Shown here: positions 1 through 6,249 of the stretch, one piece after another | How the letters are laid out: every line of letters begins with the position of its first letter | Numbering within the stretch: the stretch's first letter is position 1 | Assembly: GCA_934249275.1 (NCBI GenBank) | Contig: CAKQKT010000012.1 | Coordinates: 1 to 28,340 of the forward strand | DNA length: 28,340 nucleotides | Direction of reading: 5' to 3' | Source of the DNA: an uncultured Sutterella sp. | Lineage (GTDB): Bacteria; Pseudomonadota; Gammaproteobacteria; Burkholderiales; Burkholderiaceae_F | Program-made: the position numbers and the translations under genes | Notes under the pieces: generated by a model | What the model was told of the DNA's origin: nothing | The model's database searches: none | Seen by the model: only the letters and a program-made list of their open reading frames with translations

Positions 1-74
1 CACCGTTTCCTTCTCAAGAGCCAGTTCTGACATCGACCAATGCGCCTGGTTACCCCAAAAAGTCGGAAGAGCCC

Positions 75-110
75 AAAAAAAGGACCCGTACAATTCGTAC
101 AGATCCTTTT
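75..110 (-). terminator. Intrinsic terminator of tRNA-Thr
   Basis: On the minus strand a 14-bp stem (outer arm AAAAGGA, inner GTAC, two G-U pairs) closes a short loop and runs into a T tract (plus-strand A run 75-81). It lies 15 bases past the CCA end of the tRNA, so it probably ends a monocistronic tRNA transcript. Confidence 0.8.
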
Positions 111-124
111 CTCTGGAATTCTCG

Positions 125-200
125 TGGTGCCGGAGAAGAGATTCGAACTCCCGACCTTCGCATTACGAATGCGCTGCTCTACCAGCTGAGCTACACCGGC
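125..200 (-). tRNA. tRNA-Thr (anticodon CGU)
   Basis: The minus strand folds as a 76-base tRNA with encoded CCA (plus TGG at 125-127). The acceptor stem pairs GCCGGTG with its 3' partner. The D arm carries AGCTCAGCTGGTAGAGC and the T arm GTTCGAATC. The anticodon stem CGCA/TGCG encloses the loop TTCGTAA, giving anticodon CGT, which reads ACG. Position 37 is A, as expected for a t6A-modified tRNA reading an ANN codon. The sequence closely resembles the E. coli thrW-type tRNA-Thr. A good promoter and terminator bracket it. Confidence 0.96.
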
Positions 201-249
201 CACCATCTGTCAGTCGTTCGGAACAAGTCGCGTTCAACTGAGGATTTGA

Positions 250-278
250 ATTATGAGCAAGGAATGGATCTTTTGCAA
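250..278 (-). promoter_or_regulatory. Sigma-70 promoter of tRNA-Thr
   Basis: On the minus strand TTGCAA (273-278) and CATAAT (250-255) are separated by exactly 17 bases. Transcription would begin near 243, about 43 bases before the mature tRNA 5' end at 200. The match is 4/6 at -35 and 5/6 at -10. Confidence 0.6.
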
Positions 279-308
279 GAGTAAGTTACATTCAGTTACA
301 CTTGCAAA
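272..308. repeat. Inverted repeat with nested direct repeats upstream of the tRNA promoter
   Basis: TTTGCAAG (272-279) is mirrored by CTTGCAAA (301-308). Between them AGTTACA occurs twice (284-290 and 294-300), with starts exactly 10 bases apart, one helical turn. The left arm overlaps the tRNA -35 box. This could be an operator or activator site. The rest of the 201-414 interval shows no gene. Confidence 0.45.
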
Positions 309-374
309 TCCATCAATCCTTTCCGAATGCATTTGCGAAAGGCTCAATGCAAGAAGCGGCTCGGCGCCATGGGC

Positions 375-380
375 TAAAAT
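375..380 (+). promoter_or_regulatory. Candidate -10 box for tsaE-amiC
   Basis: TAAAAT lies 35 bases before the tsaE start in an AT-rich patch. No convincing -35 hexamer sits 16-18 bases upstream, so this is only a suggestion. Confidence 0.25.
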
Positions 381-414
381 TATTTTTTTGGCTTCACGGC
401 AATGAAGGACCGAC

Positions 415-918
415 ATGGCATCTCTTTCTTTTCAAGCGTCTCTTCCTCATCCTGACGACACCGACAGACTCGGCGCCCGCCTGGCCGACGCCGTCTCGAA
501 AGAGAACGCCGCTGTGGCAGAACGCGGTCTTGCCGTGCGTCTCGAAGGCAACCTCGGCGCAGGCAAAACTTCGCTCGTTCGCGCCATGCTCCGCCGCTTC
601 GGCTTTTCCGGGCCCGTAAAGAGCCCCACCTTTTCGCTCGTCGAGACCTATCAGGTCTCCGGGCTCACGCTGAACCACTTCGACTTCTATCGTTTTGAAG
701 AACCCGAAGAATTCGAGGACGCAGGCTTTCGCGACCTGTTCGGTCCGGGATTCATTTCCGCGACCGAATGGACCGAGAAGGCCGCCCCCTACGTGCCCGA
801 TGCCGACCTCGTCATTGAGCTTGAACAGGAAGGACTCGGCCGACGCGCCGTCATCAAAGCCCGTTCCGCTCTTGGCGACGCCATCATTTCCCGCTTGCTC
901 TGCGGAGCTCTCGCATGA
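415..918 (+). CDS. tsaE: tRNA t6A biosynthesis ATPase TsaE
   Basis: A 167-residue P-loop protein of the TsaE/YjeE family. In bacteria TsaE works with TsaB and TsaD, using ATP to drive cycles of N6-threonylcarbamoyl-adenosine (t6A37) formation on ANN-decoding tRNAs. The Walker A is GNLGAGKT (45-52). The family segments KSPTFSLVE (69-77), HFDFYR (88-93) and EWTEKA (118-123) follow in the normal order. It is slightly longer than E. coli TsaE because of short terminal extensions. The ATG at 415 has GAAGGA five bases upstream. The stop overlaps the amiC start as ATGA, so the two are translationally coupled; the tsaE-amidase pairing is common in proteobacteria. tsaB and tsaD are not in this window, but a Sua5-type enzyme making the threonylcarbamoyl donor lies at 7424-8419. 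Confidence 0.95.
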   Translation: MASLSFQASLPHPDDTDRLGARLADAVSKENAAVAERGLAVRLEGNLGAGKTSLVRAMLRRFGFSGPVKSPTFSLVETYQVSGLTLNHFDFYRFEEPEEFEDAGFRDLFGPGFISATEWTEKAAPYVPDADLVIELEQEGLGRRAVIKARSALGDAIISRLLCGALA

Positions 919-2243
919 TTGACCGCCGTCGTCTCGTGCTCGGCTCCGCGAGTACGCTCATGCTCAGTCTTGCGCCCTGGCAGATTGCCCGCGGCGCACG
1001 CATGGTCGACGTTCGCATGTGGCCGGCCGAGGAATACACCCGAGTCACGCTCGAGTACGACACGCCGCTCGACTTCAAGTATTTCTTCGTTCGCTCGTCA
1101 AAGCCCCTGCGCCTCGTTGTCGACATCAAGGGACTAGAGCTCACAACAGCGCTTCAGAAGCAGATTGCCGCGGTCAAGCCTGACGATCCGTATATTGCCG
1201 CCATGCGCATCGGGCAGTTTCAGCCCGACACGGTTCGTCTCGTCATGGACCTCAAGACTGACGTCAAGCCAGAAGTCTTTCAGCTCAAGCCTTTCGCAAA
1301 CTACAAGTACCGTCTCGTCTTCGACATCTACCCGGCTCATCCGACCGACGAGATCAGCCGTCTGCTCAACGGCCAGGAAGAAGGCGGCAGCTCTGAAAAG
1401 GATCCGCTAGGCTCTCTTCTTGCCGGCCTTGACCAGGGAAAAAGCGAACCAGCACCCAAGTCGCCTCTTGAAGCCCCAAAATCCTCAGAGCCCGCAATTG
1501 CCTCCAAGCCCTCGAAGTCCGGCAAAACTTCGAAGCTCGTCAAGCCCAAGCTCATCGTCGTCGTCGACCCAGGCCACGGCGGGGAAGACCCCGGCGCAAT
1601 CGGCCGCGGACGCAATCGTGAAAAGACCGTCGTGCTTCAGATCGCCAAGCGGCTTGCCGCCCTCATCAACAGCGACCCGAACATGAAGGCCATCATGACC
1701 CGCAATACGGACCACTTTGTGAGTCTCGGCGGCCGCGTGGCCATCGCCAGGCGCGCCAAGGCACACCTGCTCGTCAGTGTTCATGCGGACGCCTGGGTCA
1801 AGGCCTCCGCCAGAGGATCCAGCGTCTTCTGTCTTTCCGAGCGCGGTGCAACCTCGGCAGCCGCACGCTGGCTTGCCAAGAATCAGAACGAGTCCGACTT
1901 GATCGGCGGCGTCAACATTGCAAGCGTCGACAAACAGGTCGCCAGCGTTCTTGTCGACATGACCTCAAACTGGACCATCAACTACAGTCTGGGACTCGGC
2001 GCCTGCGTTCTAAACGAAATGAAGGGCGTCAACAGGCTGCACAAGCAGCAGGTCGAACAGGCCGGCTTTGCTGTTCTCAAGGGCCAGGGCATTCCGTCCA
2101 TTCTGGTTGAAACCGCCTTCATTTCGAATCCGACCGAAGAGAAGCTTCTCATCAATTCAAAGCATCAGCAGAAGATTGCCCAGGCCATCTACAACGGCAT
2201 ACGCAAGCAGGTGGCCTCGAACCCCTCCCTTCTCACCGGCTGA
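915..2243 (+). CDS. amiC: N-acetylmuramoyl-L-alanine amidase (AmiC-like)
   Basis: A 442-residue periplasmic zinc amidase that cleaves the peptide from MurNAc during septal peptidoglycan splitting. The N-terminus is a twin-arginine-type signal (DRRRLVLGS at 3-11, then a hydrophobic stretch), as in AmiA/AmiC, which are Tat exported. An AMIN domain (about 30-140) for septal localisation follows, then a Ser/Pro/Lys-rich linker (about 155-210) and the Amidase_3 domain (212-435). Expected zinc and catalytic residues are present: H221 in DPGHGG, E236, H290 in SVHAD and E399 in VETAF. An insertion around 300-365 should hold the autoinhibitory helix that EnvC/NlpD-type activators displace; that role is known for the family, not visible here. 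The start overlaps the tsaE stop. No clear terminator follows. Confidence 0.93.
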   Translation: MIDRRRLVLGSASTLMLSLAPWQIARGARMVDVRMWPAEEYTRVTLEYDTPLDFKYFFVRSSKPLRLVVDIKGLELTTALQKQIAAVKPDDPYIAAMRIGQFQPDTVRLVMDLKTDVKPEVFQLKPFANYKYRLVFDIYPAHPTDEISRLLNGQEEGGSSEKDPLGSLLAGLDQGKSEPAPKSPLEAPKSSEPAIASKPSKSGKTSKLVKPKLIVVVDPGHGGEDPGAIGRGRNREKTVVLQIAKRLAALINSDPNMKAIMTRNTDHFVSLGGRVAIARRAKAHLLVSVHADAWVKASARGSSVFCLSERGATSAAARWLAKNQNESDLIGGVNIASVDKQVASVLVDMTSNWTINYSLGLGACVLNEMKGVNRLHKQQVEQAGFAVLKGQGIPSILVETAFISNPTEEKLLINSKHQQKIAQAIYNGIRKQVASNPSLLTG

Positions 2244-2315
2244 CTTGCAGCCCGTTTTTGCGTCCTCTCTGTCCAAAGACGGGAAAATCCTCTTTCGCTT
2301 AACGCATTGTCCATA

Positions 2316-2321
2316 TACAAT
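2316..2321 (+). promoter_or_regulatory. Candidate -10 box for fba
   Basis: TACAAT (5/6 match) lies 93 bases before the fba start in the 171-base gap after amiC. The -35 region is poor. The same hexamer precedes purC and pepN, which slightly raises confidence. Confidence 0.3.
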
Positions 2322-2414
2322 GCATCAGATCAGTTTCGGGCGGTCCGATAAGGTTTATCAGGCCTGACGCCGCCCCGTTTGTTTTCCCATTCCTCAGATT
2401 CGGAGTTCATCGCC

Positions 2415-3479
2415 ATGGCACTCGTCTCCATGCGTCAGCTGCTCGATCACGCCGCCGAATACGGCTACGGCGTTCCTGCTTTCAATGTCAACAACCTCGA
2501 ACAGGTTCAGGCCATCATGGCCGCCGCGAGCGAAGTCGGCGCTCCCGTGATCATGCAGGCCTCTGCCGGCGCCCGCAAGTATGCCGGCGAGCACTTCCTT
2601 CGTCATCTGATCTCTGCCGCCGTCGAAGCCTATCCGGACATCCCCGTCTGCATGCATCAGGACCACGGCCAGAGCCCGTCCGTCTGCCAGGGCGCCATTC
2701 GCATGGGCTTCACGTCCGTCATGATGGACGGCTCCCTCATGTCCGACGGCAAGACGATCGCCACCTACGACTACAACGTCGACGTCACCCGCCGCGTTGT
2801 TGAAATGTCCCACTGCATCGGCGTTTCCGTCGAAGGCGAGCTCGGCTGCCTCGGCTCTCTCGAAACGATGAAGGGCGACAAGGAAGACGGCCACGGCACC
2901 GACGCAGTCATGACGCGCGAACAGCTTCTCACGGACCCGGATCAGGCCGCCGAATTCGTCAAGGCCACGCAGCTCGACGCCCTTGCCATCGCCATCGGCA
3001 CGTCCCACGGCGCCTACAAGTTCACGCGCAAGCCCACCGGCGAAACGCTCTCCATCCAGCGCGTCAAGGAAATTCACGAACGCCTGCCGAACACCCATCT
3101 CGTGATGCACGGCTCCTCCTCCGTTCCGCAGGAATACCTTGCTACGATCCGCGAATTCGGCGGCGAAATGCGCGAAACCTACGGCGTTCCCGTTGAAGAA
3201 ATTCAGGAAGCCATCAAGCACGGCGTTCGCAAGGTCAACATCGACACGGACATCCGTCTTGCTATGACGGCCGCCACCCGCCAGTACCTCTTCGAGAACC
3301 CCTCCAAGTTCGACCCGCGCGACTTCCTCAAGGTTGCTCGCAAGGCCGCTACGGATCTCTGCAAGAAGCGCTACCTGCAGTTCGGCTGCGAAGGCATGGC
3401 CTCCCGCATCAAGCCGCTTCCGCTTGACGTCGTTGCCGCCCGCTACGCCGACGGCACTCTTCGCCAGAACGTTCTCTAA
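2415..3479 (+). CDS. fba: Class II fructose-bisphosphate aldolase
   Basis: A 354-residue zinc-dependent aldolase that interconverts fructose-1,6-bisphosphate with DHAP and glyceraldehyde-3-phosphate. It belongs to the Calvin-cycle-type class II subfamily (CbbA/Fba) usual in Burkholderiales. Visible markers are PAFNVNN (21-27), the metal and catalytic segment HQDHG (81-85), SVEGELG, the phosphate-loop segment HGSSSVP and the KVNIDTD motif near the C-terminus. The ATG at 2415 is preferred over the upstream in-frame ATG at 2379 because GGAG sits nine bases before it and family members begin [10 protein letters not shown]. Strong codon bias suggests high expression. An intrinsic terminator follows at once. 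fbp at the other end of the window encodes the next gluconeogenic enzyme. Confidence 0.96.
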   Translation: MALVSMRQLLDHAAEYGYGVPAFNVNNLEQVQAIMAAASEVGAPVIMQASAGARKYAGEHFLRHLISAAVEAYPDIPVCMHQDHGQSPSVCQGAIRMGFTSVMMDGSLMSDGKTIATYDYNVDVTRRVVEMSHCIGVSVEGELGCLGSLETMKGDKEDGHGTDAVMTREQLLTDPDQAAEFVKATQLDALAIAIGTSHGAYKFTRKPTGETLSIQRVKEIHERLPNTHLVMHGSSSVPQEYLATIREFGGEMRETYGVPVEEIQEAIKHGVRKVNIDTDIRLAMTAATRQYLFENPSKFDPRDFLKVARKAATDLCKKRYLQFGCEGMASRIKPLPLDVVAARYADGTLRQNVL

Positions 3480-3513
3480 ATGATAAGCCGCCTTATCGGC
3501 TGATCTACACTGC

Positions 3514-3550
3514 GCCCGCCCGACACCGCGTTCGGACGGGCTCATTTTTT
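3514..3550 (+). terminator. Intrinsic terminator after fba, abutting dgkA
   Basis: The stem GCCCG-C-CCGA / TCGG-A-CGGGC (3514-3523 with 3532-3541, one C-A mismatch) is followed by six T (3545-3550). The dgkA ATG begins only nine bases after the T tract. Confidence 0.7.
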
Positions 3551-3558
3551 ACTTCACC

Positions 3559-3978
3559 ATGACCACAACCAATCCTGAAGACATGGATGCCTCCGGCCTC
3601 AAGGGTAAAAAAGGCCTGCGCCGCCTCATCAATGCCACGGGCTACTCCATGAAGGGCCTCAAAGCCGCCTACCAGAACGAAGCCGCCTTCCGAGAGGAGG
3701 TGCTTCTAGCCTGCGTGCTTGTTCCGGCAGCGCTTCTTCTCCGGCTTCCTGCTGTTGAAACAGTGCTCCTCATCGGCTCCGTCCTGCTTCTGATGCTCGT
3801 TGAAATCCTCAATTCCGCCGTTGAGACAGTGGTTGACCGCATTGGGCCGGAAATTCACCCCCTGAGCGGCCGAGCCAAGGATCTCGGCAGTGCGGCCGTC
3901 TTCATTGCAATGGGCATTCTCGGCATGACCTGGATTCTGATTGCCGGCCCTGCCGTCTGGGGGCTCTTCTCTGCGTGA
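3559..3978 (+). CDS. dgkA: Diacylglycerol kinase DgkA
   Basis: A 139-residue integral membrane kinase of the prokaryotic DgkA family. It phosphorylates diacylglycerol to phosphatidate, recycling lipid left by periplasmic glucan or LPS phospho-substituent transfer. The signature runs NEAAFREE (40-47), then VEILNSAVETVVDR (81-94) and KDLGSAAVF (107-115). E82 and E89 match the E. coli E69 and E76 catalytic/metal positions, and E41 matches E28. Three membrane segments are predicted at about 48-64, 67-90 and 112-134, after an amphipathic N-terminal region. It is some 17 residues longer than E. coli DgkA, mostly a polar N-terminal tail. No Shine-Dalgarno is visible before the ATG, and a terminator hairpin ends nine bases upstream, so its expression mode is unclear. 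Confidence 0.93.
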   Translation: MTTTNPEDMDASGLKGKKGLRRLINATGYSMKGLKAAYQNEAAFREEVLLACVLVPAALLLRLPAVETVLLIGSVLLLMLVEILNSAVETVVDRIGPEIHPLSGRAKDLGSAAVFIAMGILGMTWILIAGPAVWGLFSA

Positions 3979-4004
3979 TCAACCATTGCCGTTCCTCATG
4001 TCCA

Positions 4005-4044
4005 CCTAGCCAAATTTACTAGGCAAATCGCATGGTCTCCTAGG
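4005..4044. repeat. CTAG-rich inverted repeats before purC
   Basis: CCTAG (4005-4009) and CTAGG (4019-4023) form an inverted repeat around nine AT-rich bases, and CCTAGG recurs at 4039-4044, just upstream of the candidate -10. CTAG is rare in most proteobacterial DNA, so three copies in 40 bases stand out. This may be an operator; it does not resemble the E. coli PurR box. Confidence 0.3.
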
Positions 4045-4053
4045 GAACGGCAT

Positions 4054-4059
4054 TACAAT
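4054..4059 (+). promoter_or_regulatory. Candidate -10 box for purC
   Basis: TACAAT lies 47 bases before the purC start. The -35 region shows no TTGACA-like hexamer. Confidence 0.3.
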
Positions 4060-4106
4060 GACGTCACACCATTTCAGTTAACCATCTCTCAAAGGGAGAT
4101 TTCAAC

Positions 4107-5000
4107 ATGGCTGGTCTTTCCCAGATCAACATCCCCTCCTTGAAGAAGCTCTATTCTGGCAAGGTGCGTGATACGTTCGCCGTCGGCGATGACAAGCTGC
4201 TCATCGTTGCCAGCGACCGCATTTCCGCATTCGACGTCATTTTGGGCGACCCGATTCCGGGCAAGGGCAAGGTGCTCACCGCGCTCACCGACTTCTGGTT
4301 CAAGGAACTCGAAGGCGTCTGTCCGAACCATTTGACCGGTGTCGACCCCGAATCCGTCGTCAAGCCGGAAGAAGTTCCCATGGTCAAAGGCCGTTCCTGC
4401 GTCGCAATGCGTCTCAAGCCCATTCTGATCGAGTGCGTCGCCCGCGGCTACCTCATCGGCGGCGGCTGGAAGGACTACTGCGCCACCGGCTGTGTCTGCG
4501 GCATCAAGCTTCCCGAAGGCCTCAAGATGGGCCAGAAGCTTCCCGAACCGATCTTTACGCCGGCAGCCAAGGCTGAAGTCGGCACGCACGACGAAAACGT
4601 TTCCTTCGAACGCGTCGTCGAACTCTACGGTCAGGAGATTGCCGAAAAGATCCGCAGCTACACGCTCGAGCTTTATCGCCGCGCCTCCGAATACGCCGCC
4701 ACGAAGGGCATCATCATTGCCGACACCAAGTTCGAATTCGGCATTGACGACGAAGGCACCGTCCGCCTGATGGACGAAGTCTGCACGCCGGACTCCAGCC
4801 GTTTCTGGCCGGCCGACCAGTACACCGTCGGCGTTTCGCCCCCGAGCTACGACAAGCAGTTCATCCGCGACTGGCTTGAAGCCCAGCCCTGGGACAAGAC
4901 CCCGCCCGCTCCGAAGATTCCGGACGAAGTCATCGAAAAGACTTCCGACAAGTATCGCGAAGCCCTGCGCCGCCTTGCCGACACGGACATTGAACCGTAA
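4107..5000 (+). CDS. purC: SAICAR synthetase PurC
   Basis: A 297-residue phosphoribosylaminoimidazole-succinocarboxamide synthase. It joins CAIR to aspartate with ATP in de novo purine synthesis. Recognisable blocks are [10 protein letters not shown] near residue 16, [65 protein letters not shown] and [13 protein letters not shown]. The length fits the roughly 295-residue type rather than the 237-residue enterobacterial one. GGGAG lies before the ATG at 4107. In many Burkholderiales purC is followed directly by purE and purK. Here a strong terminator and an IS remnant separate them, so purC is probably transcribed alone. Confidence 0.96.
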   Translation: MAGLSQINIPSLKKLYSGKVRDTFAVGDDKLLIVASDRISAFDVILGDPIPGKGKVLTALTDFWFKELEGVCPNHLTGVDPESVVKPEEVPMVKGRSCVAMRLKPILIECVARGYLIGGGWKDYCATGCVCGIKLPEGLKMGQKLPEPIFTPAAKAEVGTHDENVSFERVVELYGQEIAEKIRSYTLELYRRASEYAATKGIIIADTKFEFGIDDEGTVRLMDEVCTPDSSRFWPADQYTVGVSPPSYDKQFIRDWLEAQPWDKTPPAPKIPDEVIEKTSDKYREALRRLADTDIEP

Positions 5001-5023
5001 TTCGCATCTGAACTGATGCCGCC

Positions 5024-5063
5024 GAAAGGACCGACAGTCTTCATGCCTGCCGGTCCTTTCTTG
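5024..5063 (+). terminator. Intrinsic terminator of purC
   Basis: GAAAGGACCG-A-CAG (5024-5037) pairs with CTG-C-CGGTCCTTTC (5047-5060) around a nine-base loop; the downstream tract is T-rich (5057-5063). The symmetric A/T arms make it potentially bidirectional. Confidence 0.85.
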
Positions 5064-5187
5064 TCTATAAAGTCGAGCCGAGAGAACCCACGACATCAGT
5101 CGCTGGAAAGAAAGGCGCTCAATGCCTTCCTCTCGTTCCAATACGAGAGGCATACGTCTTTGAAAAGGATGGTGTAGGATAGACAAC

Positions 5188-5553
5188 ATGAAAGCCAATA
5201 TCGCCTACAAATTCGAACTAATGCCTAGCCGGGAATAGAAGCGGAAAATCGCCATGTTAGCCGGCAGTCGGCGTTTCGTTGTCAACAAGGCGATTGAATT
5301 GCAGAAGCAATGCCTTGAGCAAAACATTCCGTTCCTAACTTACAAAGAACTGGCCGGCAGGCTGGTTCTGTGGAAGATGGAGGATGACAAGGCATGGTTG
5401 AAGGAGTCCTTCGCCCAAGGCCTTCAGCAAGGCTTGATGGACTTGGATAGAGCTATCAAGGAGTTCAAGGCGAAGCGGAAAGGTTTTCCGAAGTTCCAAG
5501 CCAGGGGCGACAGCGATTCCTTCCGCATTCCGCAGGTCAACCCGTCGGATTAG
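5188..5553 (+). pseudogene. tnpB: Broken tnpB (IS605 OrfB) N-terminal fragment
   Basis: Translation from the ATG at 5188 (AGGA nine bases upstream) begins MKANIAYKFELMPSRE, typical of the OrfB/TnpB N-terminal helix-turn-helix domain. An in-frame TAG at codon 17 (5236-5238) interrupts it, most simply a CAG-to-TAG change because Gln follows Glu in relatives. The frame then continues with family features: RRFVVNKAI, the FLTYKELA block, AWLKES, QGLQQGLMDLDRA and KGFPKFQ, ending at TAG 5551-5553. This is roughly the first 120 of about 370-400 residues. The RuvC-like nuclease domain and zinc finger are absent, so no active nuclease can be made. Confidence 0.85.
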
Positions 5554-5583
5554 GACAAGACATCAGCAGGGACCGTTCTTTTT

Positions 5584-5629
5584 TTCGCTGTCTGACAGCG
5601 AATTAAGGAAATCCCATGTCTTTAGACAT
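5584..5629 (+). other. Two perfect hairpins in the IS remnant
   Basis: TTCGCTGT-CTG-ACAGCGAA (5584-5602) and ATGTCT-TT-AGACAT (5616-5629) are perfect stem-loops 13 bases apart, followed by the larger hairpin at 5660-5692. TnpB elements make an omega RNA from their right end, so this may be a relic of that structured region. In frame with 5616 a short peptide ends at TAG 5649-5651; it may be the old 3' coding end, but I cannot confirm that. Confidence 0.45.
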
Positions 5630-5659
5630 CGGAAAGAAGTCAAACTCATAGGTTCTGAG

Positions 5660-5697
5660 GAACGAGAGGAAAGCACAGCTTTCCTGTCGTTCTTTTC
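5660..5697 (+). terminator. Strong hairpin plus T-rich tract before purE
   Basis: A 15-position stem (5660-5674 with 5678-5692, one G-G mismatch) with loop ACA is followed by TTTT and a long T-rich stretch to about 5717. It has the form of an intrinsic terminator, lies 42 bases before the purE ATG, and doubles as the right hairpin of the IS remnant. Confidence 0.65.
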
Positions 5698-5734
5698 AAT
5701 TTTTAATTTTTAGTTTTTACTGCGAGGTTTTCCA

Positions 5735-6232
5735 ATGACTGACGCCGTCAAGCCGATCGTCGGCATCGTAATGGGCAGCAATTCCGACTGGGAAGTGATG
5801 AAGAATGCCGCTGAAATGCTCAAGGCCTTCGACATCCCGTTCGAAGCCCGAGTTGTAAGCGCTCACCGCATGCCCGACGAAATGTTCGAATACGCCGAAA
5901 CCGCTCGTGACCGCGGCATTCGCATCATCATCGCCGGCGCCGGCGGCGCCGCCCATCTTCCCGGCATGATTGCCGCCAAGTGCACGCTGCCCGTCTGCGG
6001 CGTTCCGGTTCCGTCCAAGTATCTCCGCGGCCAGGACAGCCTCTACTCCATCGTTCAGATGCCCAAGGGGGTTCCCGTTGCCACGTTCGCCATCGGCGAA
6101 GCCGGCGCCGCCAACGCCGCACTCTACGCTGCTCAGATTCTCTCCGTCACGGATGCCGGCCTCGCTCAGAAGCTCGCCGACTTCCGAGCCGCTCAGAACG
6201 CCAAGGCTCGCGCCATGGAACTTCCGCTCTAA
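5735..6232 (+). CDS. purE: N5-CAIR mutase PurE
   Basis: A 165-residue class I PurE that moves the carboxylate of N5-CAIR to C4 to give CAIR, the substrate of PurC. Motifs include GSNSDW (14-19), SAHR (42-45, with the catalytic His at 44) and the glycine-rich [12 protein letters not shown] (67-78), followed by [29 protein letters not shown] lies seven bases before the ATG. purK follows after 17 bases, and PurE and PurK act in sequence. Upstream sequence is a hairpin/T-tract of IS origin, so purE either relies on read-through or has acquired a promoter in the short AT-rich leader 5694-5727. Confidence 0.96.
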   Translation: MTDAVKPIVGIVMGSNSDWEVMKNAAEMLKAFDIPFEARVVSAHRMPDEMFEYAETARDRGIRIIIAGAGGAAHLPGMIAAKCTLPVCGVPVPSKYLRGQDSLYSIVQMPKGVPVATFAIGEAGAANAALYAAQILSVTDAGLAQKLADFRAAQNAKARAMELPL

Positions 6233-6249
6233 CGAGGAGGTCTCTGCAA

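Larger units (their letters stand above)
5127..5692 (+). mobile_element. Decayed IS200/IS605-type (tnpB) element between purC and purE
   Basis: The stretch contains a broken N-terminal third of a TnpB/OrfB protein (5188-5553) and is bounded by hairpins. The left hairpin is CCTCTCGT (5129-5136) paired with ACGAGAGG (5143-5150) around a six-base loop. The right hairpin spans 5660-5692. The 13 bases at 5127-5139 are an exact inverted copy of 5659-5671, linking the two ends. IS200/IS605 elements lack classical terminal inverted repeats but carry subterminal hairpins at both ends, so this fits that family. No tnpA is present. The true ends cannot be fixed without a related intact copy; the limits given are those of the inverted copy and right hairpin. 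Confidence 0.65.

Noticed and set aside
2394..3545. A 383-codon open frame antisense to fba
   Set aside because: Shadow of the strongly biased fba gene; no ribosome-binding site or motif.
4005..4044. PurR operator before purC
   Set aside because: The CTAG repeats do not match the known PurR box and no regulator is nearby; kept only as an unexplained repeat.
5254..5553. A free-standing 99-residue protein from the tnpB remnant
   Set aside because: It is the continuation of an interrupted tnpB frame and has no ribosome-binding site of its own; scored as a pseudogene.
5584..5602. Hairpin near a T run read as a terminator
   Set aside because: The T run precedes the hairpin on the plus strand, so it does not form a terminator in either direction.
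5980..6249. N-terminal extension of purK overlapping purE
   Set aside because: The extension is Arg/Ser-rich out-of-frame purE sequence; the family start and an excellent Shine-Dalgarno are at 6250.
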